This document shows positions 34,005 to 42,603 of a stretch of DNA of 64,000 bases, in pieces. A model generated the notes under the pieces. That model saw nothing but the letters and a program-made list of their open reading frames with translations. It was not told the DNA's origin and ran no database searches. The translations under genes were made by a program, and so were the position numbers. Every line of letters starts with the position of its first letter. The stretch's first letter is position 1. The stretch comes from Mycobacterium vicinigordonae (GTDB taxonomy: Bacteria > Actinomycetota > Actinomycetes > Mycobacteriales > Mycobacteriaceae): NCBI RefSeq assembly GCF_013466425.1, contig NZ_CP059165.1, positions 434,001 through 498,000 of the forward strand. Reading direction: 5' to 3'.

Positions 34005-35425
34005 ACTACCTAGTGATCGTCCTCTATATTTTCGCGTTCTCGCTGTTCATCTACGGCTTGATGGGCCTTACCGGTCCCAAGACCGCGGTGCGTGGCAACC
34101 TGATCGCCGCGGTCGGGATGGCCATCGCGGTCGCCGCCACCCTGGTCAAGATCCGGCACACCGACCAGTGGGTGCTAATCATCGCCGGCTTGGTGGTGGG
34201 CGTGGTGTTGGGCGTCCCGCCGGCGCGGCTTACCAAGATGACCGCGATGCCGCAGCTGGTGGCGTTCTTCAACGGCGTCGGCGGCGGTACGGTCGCGCTG
34301 ATCGCGCTGGCGGAGTTCATGGAGACCAAGGGCTTCTCGGCGTTCCAGCACGGCGAATCGCCGACCGTGCACATCGTGGTGGCTTCGTTGTTCGCCGCGA
34401 TCATCGGGTCGATCTCGTTCTGGGGTTCGATCATCGCCTTCGGCAAGCTGCAGGAGATCATCGACGGCAAGCCGATCGGCTTTGGCCGGCTGCAGCAGCC
34501 GATCAATTTGTTACTGCTGGTCGGGGCTGTCGTCGCCGCCGTGGTGATCGGGCTGGACGCCCATCCCGGCAGCGGCGGTGTGTCGTTGTGGTGGATGATC
34601 GGCCTGCTGGCGGCGGCCGGTGTGCTGGGCCTGATGGTGGTGTTGCCCATCGGCGGCGCCGACATGCCGGTGGTCATCTCGCTGCTGAACGCCATGACGG
34701 GCTTGTCGGCCGCGGCCGCGGGCCTGGCGCTGAACAACACCGCGATGATCGTGGCCGGGATGATCGTCGGCGCGTCCGGGTCCATCCTGACCAACCTGAT
34801 GGCCAAGGCGATGAACCGCTCCATCCCGGCGATCGTCGCCGGCGGGTTCGGCGGTGGCGGCGTGGCCGTCGGCGGTGGTGACGCCGGAGACAAGACCGTC
34901 AAAGCCACCTCGGCCGCCGACGCCGCGATCCAGATGGCCTATGCCAACCAGGTGATCGTGGTGCCGGGCTACGGCCTGGCCGTCGCGCAGGCGCAGCACG
35001 CTGTCAAGGACATGGCGTCGTTGCTGGAGGACAAGGGTGTCACGGTGAAGTACGCGATCCACCCGGTCGCCGGCCGGATGCCCGGGCACATGAATGTGCT
35101 GCTGGCCGAGGCCGAGGTCGATTACGACGCGATGAAAGACATGGACGACATCAACGACGAGTTCGCCCGTACCGACGTCGCGATCGTCATAGGCGCTAAC
35201 GACGTCACCAATCCGGCGGCTCGCAACGATGCATCGAGTCCGATCTTCGGCATGCCGATCCTCAATGTCGACAAAGCCAAGTCGGTGATTGTGCTGAAGC
35301 GTTCGATGAACTCGGGCTTCGCGGGCATCGACAACCCGTTGTTCTACGGGGAGGGCACCACGATGTTGTTCGGCGACGCGAAGAAATCGGTGACCGAGGT
35401 CGCCGAGGAACTGAAAGCCCTATAG
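34001..35425 (+). CDS. pntB: NAD(P) transhydrogenase subunit beta
   Basis: A 474-aa protein with an N-terminal membrane domain of about eight or nine helices (residues 1-270) followed by the NADP-binding domain III. Domain III shows GYGLAVAQAQH, HPVAGRMPGHMNVLLAEA and VIGANDVTNPAA, all diagnostic of PntB, near residues 325-410. The start overlaps the pntAB stop by four bases. Syntenic with Rv0157. Together with pntAA and pntAB it forms the complete split-type enzyme. Confidence 0.96.
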   Translation: MNYLVIVLYIFAFSLFIYGLMGLTGPKTAVRGNLIAAVGMAIAVAATLVKIRHTDQWVLIIAGLVVGVVLGVPPARLTKMTAMPQLVAFFNGVGGGTVALIALAEFMETKGFSAFQHGESPTVHIVVASLFAAIIGSISFWGSIIAFGKLQEIIDGKPIGFGRLQQPINLLLLVGAVVAAVVIGLDAHPGSGGVSLWWMIGLLAAAGVLGLMVVLPIGGADMPVVISLLNAMTGLSAAAAGLALNNTAMIVAGMIVGASGSILTNLMAKAMNRSIPAIVAGGFGGGGVAVGGGDAGDKTVKATSAADAAIQMAYANQVIVVPGYGLAVAQAQHAVKDMASLLEDKGVTVKYAIHPVAGRMPGHMNVLLAEAEVDYDAMKDMDDINDEFARTDVAIVIGANDVTNPAARNDASSPIFGMPILNVDKAKSVIVLKRSMNSGFAGIDNPLFYGEGTTMLFGDAKKSVTEVAEELKAL

Positions 35426-35427
35426 AT

Positions 35428-35553
35428 CTAGACGGGCGGGTAAGCCGGGGGCGGGTAGCCGTTGCCGTCCTCGACCCCGCGCAAGCCCCAGGTCAGGTAG
35501 CTGAAGAAGTACTCGATCTCATCGCTTCCGTCGTAGTCAGGACTCGGGTCCAT
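35428..35553 (-). CDS. Small conserved protein, 41 aa (position of Rv0157A)
   Basis: A short frame on the minus strand, starting MDPSPDYDGSDEIEYFF and ending in a Tyr/Pro-rich tail (GYPPPAYPPV). The start is preceded by AGGTGGGGAA, an excellent ribosome site five to ten bases from the ATG. It sits between pntB and the TetR gene, where M. tuberculosis has the small gene Rv0157A. It is acidic, with one hydrophobic patch (YFFSYLTWGL) and no known domain. Its stop lies two bases past the pntB stop, converging. The function is unknown. Confidence 0.7.
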   Translation of the reverse strand: MDPSPDYDGSDEIEYFFSYLTWGLRGVEDGNGYPPPAYPPV

Positions 35554-35652
35554 TTCCCCACCTCTCGTCTGCTGCGCGACTCGCGACTGAATACCCTAAG
35601 GAGTCTAGTCCTATCCGCGTCGCAGGGACAGGCGGCATCGGCCGTAAACTGT

Positions 35653-35668
35653 CCAACCAGTTGATTGG
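35653..35668. promoter_or_regulatory. Imperfect palindrome, candidate operator of the TetR gene
   Basis: CCAACCAG-TTGATTGG matches its own reverse complement at 12 of 16 positions and ends 24 bases before the TetR start codon, where an autoregulatory site would be expected. Confidence 0.35.
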
Positions 35669-35692
35669 TAATTGCGACGATAGTGAGAACAG

Positions 35693-36313
35693 ATGCCGTC
35701 CGAAAATGGCCTTTCGCGCCGCGAGGAGTTGCTGGCCGTCGCCACCAAGCTGTTCGCTGCCCGCGGCTATCACGGCACCCGAATGGACGATGTCGCTGAC
35801 GTGATCGGGTTGAACAAGGCGACGGTCTACCACTATTACGCCAGCAAGTCGCTGATCCTGTTCGACATCTATCGCCAGGCTGCCGAGGGAACGCTGGCCG
35901 CCGTGCACGATGACCCGTCCTGGACCGCACGCGAAGCCCTCTACCAGTACACGGTGCGGCTGTTGATGGGCATCGCCGGCAACCCCGAGCGTGCCGCGGT
36001 CTACTTCCAGGAGCAGCCCTACATCGCCGAGTGGTTCACCACCGAACAGGTCGCCGAGGTACGGGAGAAGGAAGCCCAGGTCTACGAGCATGTGCACGGC
36101 CTGATCGACCGCGGCATCAGCAGCGGTGAGTTTTACGAGTGCGACTCACACGTGCTCGCGCTGGGCTATATCGGCATGACGCTGGGTAGCTACCGGTGGC
36201 TGCGCCCGAGTGGCCGGCGCACGGCCAAGGAGATCGCTGCCGAGTTCAGCACCGCACTGCTGCGCGGGCTGATCCGCGACGAGACGATCCGCACCCAGTC
36301 TCCGCTTGGCTGA
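35693..36313 (+). CDS. TetR family transcriptional regulator (Rv0158-like)
   Basis: A 206-aa regulator with the TetR helix-turn-helix at residues 10-55 (LFAARGYHGTRMDDVADVIG and LNKATVYHYYASK). The C-terminal ligand-binding helices have no close named relative that I recognise. Position and orientation match Rv0158. The PE-PPE gene converges from the other side with a ten-base gap. An imperfect palindrome just upstream suggests self-repression. Confidence 0.9.
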   Translation: MPSENGLSRREELLAVATKLFAARGYHGTRMDDVADVIGLNKATVYHYYASKSLILFDIYRQAAEGTLAAVHDDPSWTAREALYQYTVRLLMGIAGNPERAAVYFQEQPYIAEWFTTEQVAEVREKEAQVYEHVHGLIDRGISSGEFYECDSHVLALGYIGMTLGSYRWLRPSGRRTAKEIAAEFSTALLRGLIRDETIRTQSPLG

Positions 36314-36323
36314 GACGCCGGTT

Positions 36324-37751
36324 CTAGTTGAAGATCGGCGGAATCACGTGCAGCACGTCGCCCAGCCCGCCGCTGAGCAGCGACACTGCGGTTACCGGAG
36401 ATTGGCTCAGCGTCGGGCCGAAGTAGAAGTTCAGACCCGGGTTGGTCGACGGCACCCACGGATATGCGTCCGGGAAGTACTCCGGACCCCACCATCCGGC
36501 TTGGACACCGATCTCCACCGCGGCACCGTATGGGGCCTGCAGTAGCCCCTGGCCCAGGTAGTAGGCGACATTGAATGGGTTGGGAATGTTGATCAGGCCC
36601 GCCGGGGTGGGCAGGTCGGCGTAACCGTAGTTGTAGCCGAGATCGACCATCACCCGCAGCGGTGGCTGCAGCAGGTCGGCGATCACCGGCCCGGCATAGG
36701 GGATGTCGCGGATCGGCTGCAGCAGCGGCAGGTTCTGCGTCATGAACATGTAGTACTCGGTGTTGCCGGTATAGCCGGGCGACGTCGGCAGCTGGACGGC
36801 GTTGCTGGCCAACAGTGCCGGGTACTGGTTGTGCACGTAGAAGTAGCCCATGAGGGCGTTGACGTCGGCCAGGATATTGAGCGGGTACTGCGGAGTGTGG
36901 GCAATGCCGTCGTACTGTGCAGTGAAGATCTGGGTGGGGTACGGGTTGTTAGCCGGGGTCGCGCCGTTGAATGTCGCATCCAGGATGGGGATGTAGAAGC
37001 CGGGGAACCGGGACAGCAGGCCGCCGTTCGGGTTGTTGCCGGCCGCGGCCATGATGAACGACAACTGGCCCTGAAAGGGCGAGTTGTTCGCCATCAGCGC
37101 GAGGATTTCGTTGTTGATGATCGAGGCGCTCTGCGAATAGCCGAATGCGACGATGTTGTTTCCCAGCTCGGCCTGATGAGTGATGGCGGCGTTCAACAGG
37201 CTCACGCCTTTGGCGACGGACTGGTTGTACGTCATATTGCCGAGGTCGGGGGTGATCGGCCAGAACTGTTCCGGCGTGGGCAACTTGGTGGGAATCCAAC
37301 TGGAACCGAAAAGCGGTTTAATCCAATTGTTTTCGATGTCGGTGACGTACTCGGACAGCGGTAGCGGGTTGCCGGTGCCGCCCATGATCAGCGCGATGTT
37401 CTGTGCGGCTGCGGGCAACGCCGTTCCCGAGGCGGTCAGGAGGCTGGTCGTGTTCGACAACGCGGCGTTGGCGGCGAGCTCGGCCTGCGTGTACGCGGTC
37501 CCAGCGGCCGCGAGCGCCCGGGCGAATTCGCTGTGAAAAGCGTTCGCTTGCCGGACAACCTGTTGGTACTCCGCGCCGAAGTCGTTGAACAGCGCGGTGA
37601 CTGCCGCGGAGACTTCATCGCCGGCAGCGGCGAGCACGCTCGAGGTGGGACGCGCCGCCGCGGAGTTGGCCGCATGGATCGCCGCGGCGATCTCGTCCAC
37701 ATCGGTAGCCGCTCCCGCAAGCGATTCAGGTGAAATGACTAGTTGTGACAT
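36324..37751 (-). CDS. PE family protein with PE-PPE (serine esterase) domain
   Basis: A 475-aa protein. The PE domain (residues 1-95) begins MSQLVISPE and carries the YxxxE secretion signal at Tyr87-Glu91, so export through an ESX (type VII) system is expected. A linker follows, then the PE-PPE alpha/beta-hydrolase domain with nucleophile elbow GYSQSA at Ser206. Length and position match PE3/PE4 (Rv0159c, Rv0160c) of M. tuberculosis, but only one such gene is present here where M. tuberculosis has two. Short-chain ester or cell-wall lipid hydrolysis is the usual activity reported for this domain. Confidence 0.92.
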   Translation of the reverse strand: MSQLVISPESLAGAATDVDEIAAAIHAANSAAARPTSSVLAAAGDEVSAAVTALFNDFGAEYQQVVRQANAFHSEFARALAAAGTAYTQAELAANAALSNTTSLLTASGTALPAAAQNIALIMGGTGNPLPLSEYVTDIENNWIKPLFGSSWIPTKLPTPEQFWPITPDLGNMTYNQSVAKGVSLLNAAITHQAELGNNIVAFGYSQSASIINNEILALMANNSPFQGQLSFIMAAAGNNPNGGLLSRFPGFYIPILDATFNGATPANNPYPTQIFTAQYDGIAHTPQYPLNILADVNALMGYFYVHNQYPALLASNAVQLPTSPGYTGNTEYYMFMTQNLPLLQPIRDIPYAGPVIADLLQPPLRVMVDLGYNYGYADLPTPAGLINIPNPFNVAYYLGQGLLQAPYGAAVEIGVQAGWWGPEYFPDAYPWVPSTNPGLNFYFGPTLSQSPVTAVSLLSGGLGDVLHVIPPIFN

Positions 37752-37852
37752 CGCCCCCGTCCTCCCCCGCAGCCGCAGGTATTGGGTATCAAAGAGCGTA
37801 AAACGCGGCTGGCCCGAATTCAGGCGTTTGGCGAAGCTTTCTTACTCGAGAG

Positions 37853-38746
37853 TTAGATCGCGGTCTTGAGGTGTTTGTCGAGGAAAGCGATCTGGTCGCC
37901 GATGACGCGTTCGAACGCGTCATCGACGTAGATGGCGAAATGCCCTTCGGGGTATGTCTTGATTTCGCCGCGCGGTGCTTTGGCCGCGTGGTGCAGCGTG
38001 ACTTTAGCCGGGGCCACCGAGTCGGTTTCGCAGACACAGAACAAAATCGGGCAGCGCACTTTCGCGGCACTGCGGCCCGGGCGGTAGACCATGACCTTCA
38101 GCCCGATGCGCGCGGCGACCTCATTGCGCAGCTCCACTCCGTCGGGCACCAGGCGTAGATAGCCCGGATAGGCATCGGGTGCCGTCATCAACGCCGTCTC
38201 GCCCGGCATGCCCGCGGTCGGAATCAGCACCGGGGGTTTGCCGCGGCGCGCGGCCAGCAGGTCGCGTGCCGCTAGGGCGGTGACCCGCGCGGCGGTCAGT
38301 GGCTTGATGGCGCCGATGGAAGCCAGGCCATCGGTAAACGGGCACTGCGCCACGACGGCGGCGATACCCGGCAGCCGGGCCGCGCTTTGGACCACGTGTC
38401 CGCCGCTGAAAGAGGTTCCCCACAGGGCGATTCGGTTGATGTCCACATCCGGCAGGCTGCGCGCGTAGTCGACGGCGGCCGCCCAGTCGGCGAGCTGCAT
38501 GTCGATGTCGAGCAGTTGACGAGGCTGGCCCTCGCTGTCGCCGAAGTTGCGGTAGTCGAATACCAGGCAGGCGTAGCCCGCGGCGCTGAACCGCTCGGCG
38601 TAGGCGTCCAGTCGCATGGTCCGTACCGCGCCGAGACCGTGCGCCATCACCAGCAGGGGGGCGGGTTCGCCCGAATCGGGCCGGTACAGCCACGCACTGA
38701 TCCGATCTTCTCCGGACCTGAAGTCGACGTCCTTGCGTGGGCTCAT
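37853..38746 (-). CDS. Alpha/beta hydrolase (dienelactone hydrolase/S15-like)
   Basis: A 297-aa hydrolase with the oxyanion region VMAHGLGAVR near residue 35, the nucleophile elbow WGTSFSGG at Ser112, a candidate acid in CETDSVAP and a candidate base in PEGHFAIY. The fold is that of dienelactone hydrolase and X-Pro dipeptidyl-peptidase-like esterases, and it lacks a signal peptide. It is read away from the DapB-like gene, with 85 bp between. It is not part of the M. tuberculosis backbone as I recall it. The substrate is unknown. Confidence 0.85.
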   Translation of the reverse strand: MSPRKDVDFRSGEDRISAWLYRPDSGEPAPLLVMAHGLGAVRTMRLDAYAERFSAAGYACLVFDYRNFGDSEGQPRQLLDIDMQLADWAAAVDYARSLPDVDINRIALWGTSFSGGHVVQSAARLPGIAAVVAQCPFTDGLASIGAIKPLTAARVTALAARDLLAARRGKPPVLIPTAGMPGETALMTAPDAYPGYLRLVPDGVELRNEVAARIGLKVMVYRPGRSAAKVRCPILFCVCETDSVAPAKVTLHHAAKAPRGEIKTYPEGHFAIYVDDAFERVIGDQIAFLDKHLKTAI

Positions 38747-38785
38747 GTCGTAACGATAGTGCCGCTGATTGGTGGGGAAAATTAT

Positions 38786-38797
38786 GGACTAGTGTCT
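38786..38797. promoter_or_regulatory. CTAG-TGT-CTAG element between divergent hydrolase and DapB-like genes
   Basis: The sequence GGACTAGTGTCTAG in the 85-bp divergent gap has two CTAG half-sites. GTCTAGTCC at about 35603, upstream of the Rv0158-like TetR gene, contains the same GGACTAG heptamer on the other strand. It may be a regulator site. Confidence 0.25.
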
Positions 38798-38831
38798 AGA
38801 AAACTGCAGCGCCGCGGGATGGAGGACACTC

Positions 38832-39947
38832 ATGCCGATTCGTGTCGCCCATGTGGGCACCGGAAATGTCGGCGGTCTGGCCCTTGCCGAACTGATCGCT
38901 AACCCCGCGTACGAACTGATCGGGGTGTGCGTGTCCACACCGGAGAAAGTCGGCAAGGACGCCGCCGAACTGTGTGGGGTCGGTCTCGACGGCACCGCTC
39001 ACGCTGGCGTCGCGACCGGCGTCAAGGCCGTCGACGATCTCGACGTGCTGCTGGCCGCACGGCCCGAATGCATCGTCTACTGCGCCATGGGCGACACCCG
39101 CCTGCCGGACGCGATGACCGACGTGATGCGCATCCTGGCCGCCGGTATCAACGTCGTCGGGTCGTCCCCGGGCCTGCTGCAATACCCGTGGAAAGTGATG
39201 CCCGACAAGTACATCGCCAGGGTGGAAGATGCTGCGCAACGAGGGAAGTCGAGTCTTTTCATCACCGGTGTCGATCCCGGGTTCGCCAACGACCTGATTC
39301 CGTTCGCACTGGCCGGCACCTGCCAGCGCATCGAATCGGTGCGGTGCATGGAGATCCACGACTACGCCAGCTACGACGGCGCCGAGGTGATGCACTACAT
39401 GGGGTTCGCCCGACCTATGGACGAAGAGTTGCCGATGCTGTTGCAGCCCGGCGTGCTCAGCATCGCCTGGGGGACGGCAATCCGGCAGCTGGCCGCCGGG
39501 TTGGGTATCGAGATCGACGAAATCACCGAGTCCTATCAACGCGAGCCGGCGCCGGAGGACTTCGACATCGCCGTCGGGCACGTCGCCAAGGGCACCCTGG
39601 CGGCGCTGCAATTCGAGATCCGCGGCATGGTCAAGGGCCGTCCCGTCATCGTCATCGAGCACATCACCCGGCTGCGGCCCGACCTGCGACCAGATTGGCA
39701 GCAACCGGCCGCCGGCGGCGGCTCATACCGCGTTGAGATCACCGGGGAGCCGTCCTACGCGGTGGACATCGTGCCCACGAGCCGCAAGGGCGACCACAAC
39801 CACGCGGCGATCGCCGGCGCGGCCGGACGTATCGTCAACTCCATTCCCGCGGTACTGGCCGCGCCGCCCGGCATCCGGACGACGCTGGACCTGCCGCTGG
39901 TCTCCGGTAAAGGCCTATACACCCCCAGCGATCTAGTCGCTACGTAA
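38832..39947 (+). CDS. DapB-fold NAD(P)H-dependent dehydrogenase (amine/diaminopentanoate dehydrogenase-like)
   Basis: A 371-aa protein starting with a Rossmann motif VAHVGTGNVGG. The DapB-type N-terminal domain is followed by a large C-terminal domain with GVDPGFANDLIPF. This family in actinobacteria is annotated as dihydrodipicolinate reductase-like or 2,4-diaminopentanoate dehydrogenase-like; the true substrates are mostly unknown. It is followed 25 bp later by an SDR and then the FAD oxidase, apparently one operon of oxidoreductases. The ATG is preceded by GGATGGAGGACAC. Confidence 0.8.
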   Translation: MPIRVAHVGTGNVGGLALAELIANPAYELIGVCVSTPEKVGKDAAELCGVGLDGTAHAGVATGVKAVDDLDVLLAARPECIVYCAMGDTRLPDAMTDVMRILAAGINVVGSSPGLLQYPWKVMPDKYIARVEDAAQRGKSSLFITGVDPGFANDLIPFALAGTCQRIESVRCMEIHDYASYDGAEVMHYMGFARPMDEELPMLLQPGVLSIAWGTAIRQLAAGLGIEIDEITESYQREPAPEDFDIAVGHVAKGTLAALQFEIRGMVKGRPVIVIEHITRLRPDLRPDWQQPAAGGGSYRVEITGEPSYAVDIVPTSRKGDHNHAAIAGAAGRIVNSIPAVLAAPPGIRTTLDLPLVSGKGLYTPSDLVAT

Positions 39948-39972
39948 CAGTTTTCGGAAGGGAACCTCGCCG

Positions 39973-40722
39973 ATGGAACGACCGGGACGGGTAGCAGGCA
40001 AGGTCGCGCTGATCAGCGGCGGCGCTCGCGGAATGGGTGCCGAGCATGCGCGGCTGCTGGTCGCAGAGGGTGCCAAGGTGGTGATCGGCGACGTCCGCGA
40101 CGACGAGGGCAAAGCGCTGGCCGCCGAGATCGGCGACGCGGCGCGCTACGTGCACCTCGACGTCACCCAACTCGACCAGTGGGAGGCCGCGGTCGCGACG
40201 GCCACCGGCGACTTCGGCAAGCTCGACGTGCTGGTCAACAACGCCGGCATCGTCGCGGCGGGACCGCTGCGCGAGTTCCGGATGGACAAGTGGCAGCAGG
40301 TGCTCGACGTCAACCTCACTGGCACGTTCCTGGGTATGCGGGTGGCCGTGGACCCGATGACACAGGCTGGTGGCGGGTCGATCATCAACGTCTCCTCGAT
40401 CGAGGGGATCCGGGGTGCGCCGTTCGTGCACCCGTACGTCGCGTCGAAGTGGGCGGTGCGCGGCATCACCAAGTCGGCCGCGCTGGAGCTGGCCCCGGTT
40501 AACATCCGGGTCAACTCACTGCACCCCGGCTTCATCCGCACGCCGATGACCGCCCACCTGCCCGAGGATATGGTCACCATTCCGCTCGGTCGGCCAGCCG
40601 AATCGCGCGAGGTCGCCACCTTCGTGGTGTTCCTCGCCAGTGACGAAGCGTCCTACGCGACGGGTAGCGAATTCATCATGGACGGCGGTCTGGTGACCGA
40701 CGTGCCGCACAAAGAGTTCTGA
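39973..40722 (+). CDS. Short-chain dehydrogenase/reductase (FabG3/hydroxysteroid dehydrogenase-like)
   Basis: Classical SDR of 249 aa: cofactor site SGGARGMGAEHARLL near residue 15, NNAGI, and the catalytic Ser in NVSSIEG with Tyr155-xxx-Lys159. It closely resembles the mycobacterial FabG3-type 3-alpha/20-beta-hydroxysteroid dehydrogenase in motif spelling, so a sterol-like or lipid alcohol is plausible. The stop overlaps the next gene start (TGATG). It sits between the DapB-like gene and the FAD oxidase in one unit. Confidence 0.88.
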   Translation: MERPGRVAGKVALISGGARGMGAEHARLLVAEGAKVVIGDVRDDEGKALAAEIGDAARYVHLDVTQLDQWEAAVATATGDFGKLDVLVNNAGIVAAGPLREFRMDKWQQVLDVNLTGTFLGMRVAVDPMTQAGGGSIINVSSIEGIRGAPFVHPYVASKWAVRGITKSAALELAPVNIRVNSLHPGFIRTPMTAHLPEDMVTIPLGRPAESREVATFVVFLASDEASYATGSEFIMDGGLVTDVPHKEF

Positions 40723-42071
40723 TGCTTTCGAGCCTTGCCGATGTGGTGGGCTCCAAGCATGTCCTGACCGATCCCGACGTCCTGGCCGCCCGCAGCATCG
40801 ACCACACCGGCCGGTACCGGGGCCGTGCCAGCGCGCTGGTTCGGCCGGGTTCGGCCGATGAGGTCGCCGGGGTGCTGCGTATCTGCCGCGACGCCGGGGC
40901 TTTCGTGACGGTGCAGGGTGGCCGGACCTCGCTGGTGGCCGGTGCCGTGCCTGAACACGACGACGTGCTGCTGTCCACCGAAAGGCTTTCCGCAATAAGC
41001 GAAGTCGATACCGTGGAGCGACGCGTGACCACCGGTGCGGGTGTCTCGCTCGCGGCGGTACAGACGGCGGCCTTGTCGGCGGGGCTGGTATTCGGGGTGG
41101 ATTTGTCGGCGCGTGACACCGCGACCGTCGGCGGGATGGCATCGACCAACGCTGGTGGCCTGCGCACCGTCCGCTACGGCAACATGGGTGAGCAGGTAGT
41201 CGGACTCGAAGTGGCGCTGCCTGACGGTTCGGTGTTGCGCCGGCACAGCCGGGTGCGAAGCGACAACACCGGCTACGACATGGCGTCGCTTTTCGTCGGC
41301 GCCGAAGGCACGCTGGGTGTGATCACCGAGCTGGATCTGCGGTTGCACCCGATTCCGGCGCATCGGGTGACCGCGGTGTGTGGGTTCGACTCGCTGGATC
41401 TATTGGTGGCGGCCGGCCGCATGTTCGCCGAGGTGGACGGGATCGCCGCCTTGGAGTTGGTCGACGGCCGGGCGGCCGCCTTGAGTCACGAGCACCTTGG
41501 TTTTCCCCCGCCGGTAGCCGGCGACTGGCTGCTGCTGGTGGAGCTGGCCGCCGACCACGACCAGACCGAGCGGCTAGCCGAGTTGCTCGACGACGCACAG
41601 CTGTGCGGGGAGCCGGCGGTGGGCGTGGATGCGGCTGCGCAGCAACGATTGTGGCGGGTGCGAGAGTCGCTGGCCGAGGTTCTAGGGGTGTATGGGCCGC
41701 CGCTGAAGTTCGATGTGTCGCTGCCCTTGAGTGCGATTTGCGAATTCGCCTCCCGCTCAGCGGATTTAGCGCGTCGGCAGGTGCGTGACTCGTTGCCGTT
41801 GCTGTTCGGCCATATCGGGGAAGGTAACCTGCACCTCAACGTGTTGCGTTTCCCGGTCGAGCGAGAAGCAGACCTGTACGCCGAGATGATGGAGCTGATC
41901 GCCGGCTGCGGCGGCAACGTGAGCTCAGAGCACGGTGTCGGCACCCGAAAGCGGCCATATCTGAGCATGTCTCGAGAGGCCGCCGACATCGCGGCGATGC
42001 GCACCGTCAAGGCGGCACTGGACCCGACGGGCTACCTGAACGCCGCCGTACTGTTCAGTCCGTCCCCTTGA
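40722..42071 (+). CDS. FAD-linked oxidase (GlcD-like; Rv0161 position)
   Basis: A 449-aa flavoenzyme of the vanillyl-alcohol/glycolate oxidase family. The PCMH-type FAD domain occupies the first half (LVRPGSADEVAGVLR, VQGGRTSLVAGAV, then GMASTNAGGLRTVRYG and VGAEGTLGVITEL). The C-terminal substrate cap has GHIGEGNLHLN and SSEHGVGTRKRPYL, as in D-lactate and 2-hydroxyacid dehydrogenases. Length and place match Rv0161. It shares a base with the upstream SDR. Its last 17 bp overlap the 3' end of the converging TetR gene. Oxidation of a 2-hydroxy acid is the family-based guess. Confidence 0.9.
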   Translation: MLSSLADVVGSKHVLTDPDVLAARSIDHTGRYRGRASALVRPGSADEVAGVLRICRDAGAFVTVQGGRTSLVAGAVPEHDDVLLSTERLSAISEVDTVERRVTTGAGVSLAAVQTAALSAGLVFGVDLSARDTATVGGMASTNAGGLRTVRYGNMGEQVVGLEVALPDGSVLRRHSRVRSDNTGYDMASLFVGAEGTLGVITELDLRLHPIPAHRVTAVCGFDSLDLLVAAGRMFAEVDGIAALELVDGRAAALSHEHLGFPPPVAGDWLLLVELAADHDQTERLAELLDDAQLCGEPAVGVDAAAQQRLWRVRESLAEVLGVYGPPLKFDVSLPLSAICEFASRSADLARRQVRDSLPLLFGHIGEGNLHLNVLRFPVEREADLYAEMMELIAGCGGNVSSEHGVGTRKRPYLSMSREAADIAAMRTVKAALDPTGYLNAAVLFSPSP

Positions 42072-42603
42072 TCCCCACCGCGTGTCGCAACTGCGCCAGG
42101 AACTCCTCGGCGTCGTCGCTGCGAACCACGTAGTGCGAGATCGCGATTCGGATCACTGTCGCAGCTTTGACGGCGGCGTTGGGTCCAGGGATCAACCGCT
42201 GCAGGCCCGCACGCATCTCCGGGATCACTCCGGACATCTGCGCGATGACATGCTCGGGCTCGATGTCGACCATCCGCACACCCGAGTAGGAGTACTGGTA
42301 GTCGACGATGAATCGCATTGCGGCGTCCAGTCTTTCGACGCCTTTTAATCCGGCGGTCGCTTTGGCGAGGCCGCGTTCGAAGACCTCACGCTCATACCGT
42401 GAGAATGCCGACATCAGCTCCTCTTTCGAGGCGAACCAGCGGTAGAGGGTGGGCCGCGAAACCTGGGCTTGGGTTGCGACCTCGGAGAGGCTGAGCTTGG
42501 TCTTGCCGCTGCGGGCCAGGACCTCGGCGGTGGCCGCCAGGATGCGCTGACGTGTCGAGCTGTCGGTGTCGAAGTCATCGGTCACTTCGGGAGCTTGGCT
42601 CAT
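42055..42603 (-). CDS. TetR family regulator, last gene of the SMP-30/thioesterase unit
   Basis: A 182-aa TetR protein: helix-turn-helix at residues 20-65 (ILAATAEVLARSGKTKLSLSE, VSRPTLYRWFASKEEL), then an acyl/lipid-type ligand domain. Its ATG overlaps the thioesterase stop by four bases. The unit it belongs to begins at a divergent promoter region carrying two copies of a TTACA-N14-TGTCA dyad, and a third copy precedes the P450-aldolase operon at 51.7 kb. This TetR is the best candidate for the protein that binds them (inference from context only). Confidence 0.88.
   Translation of the reverse strand: MSQAPEVTDDFDTDSSTRQRILAATAEVLARSGKTKLSLSEVATQAQVSRPTLYRWFASKEELMSAFSRYEREVFERGLAKATAGLKGVERLDAAMRFIVDYQYSYSGVRMVDIEPEHVIAQMSGVIPEMRAGLQRLIPGPNAAVKAATVIRIAISHYVVRSDDAEEFLAQLRHAVGIKGTD

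Noticed and set aside
34051..34908. 285-aa minus-strand frame opposite pntB
   Set aside because: Shadow of pntB, whose membrane and NADP-binding motifs are complete; the antisense product has no recognisable fold.
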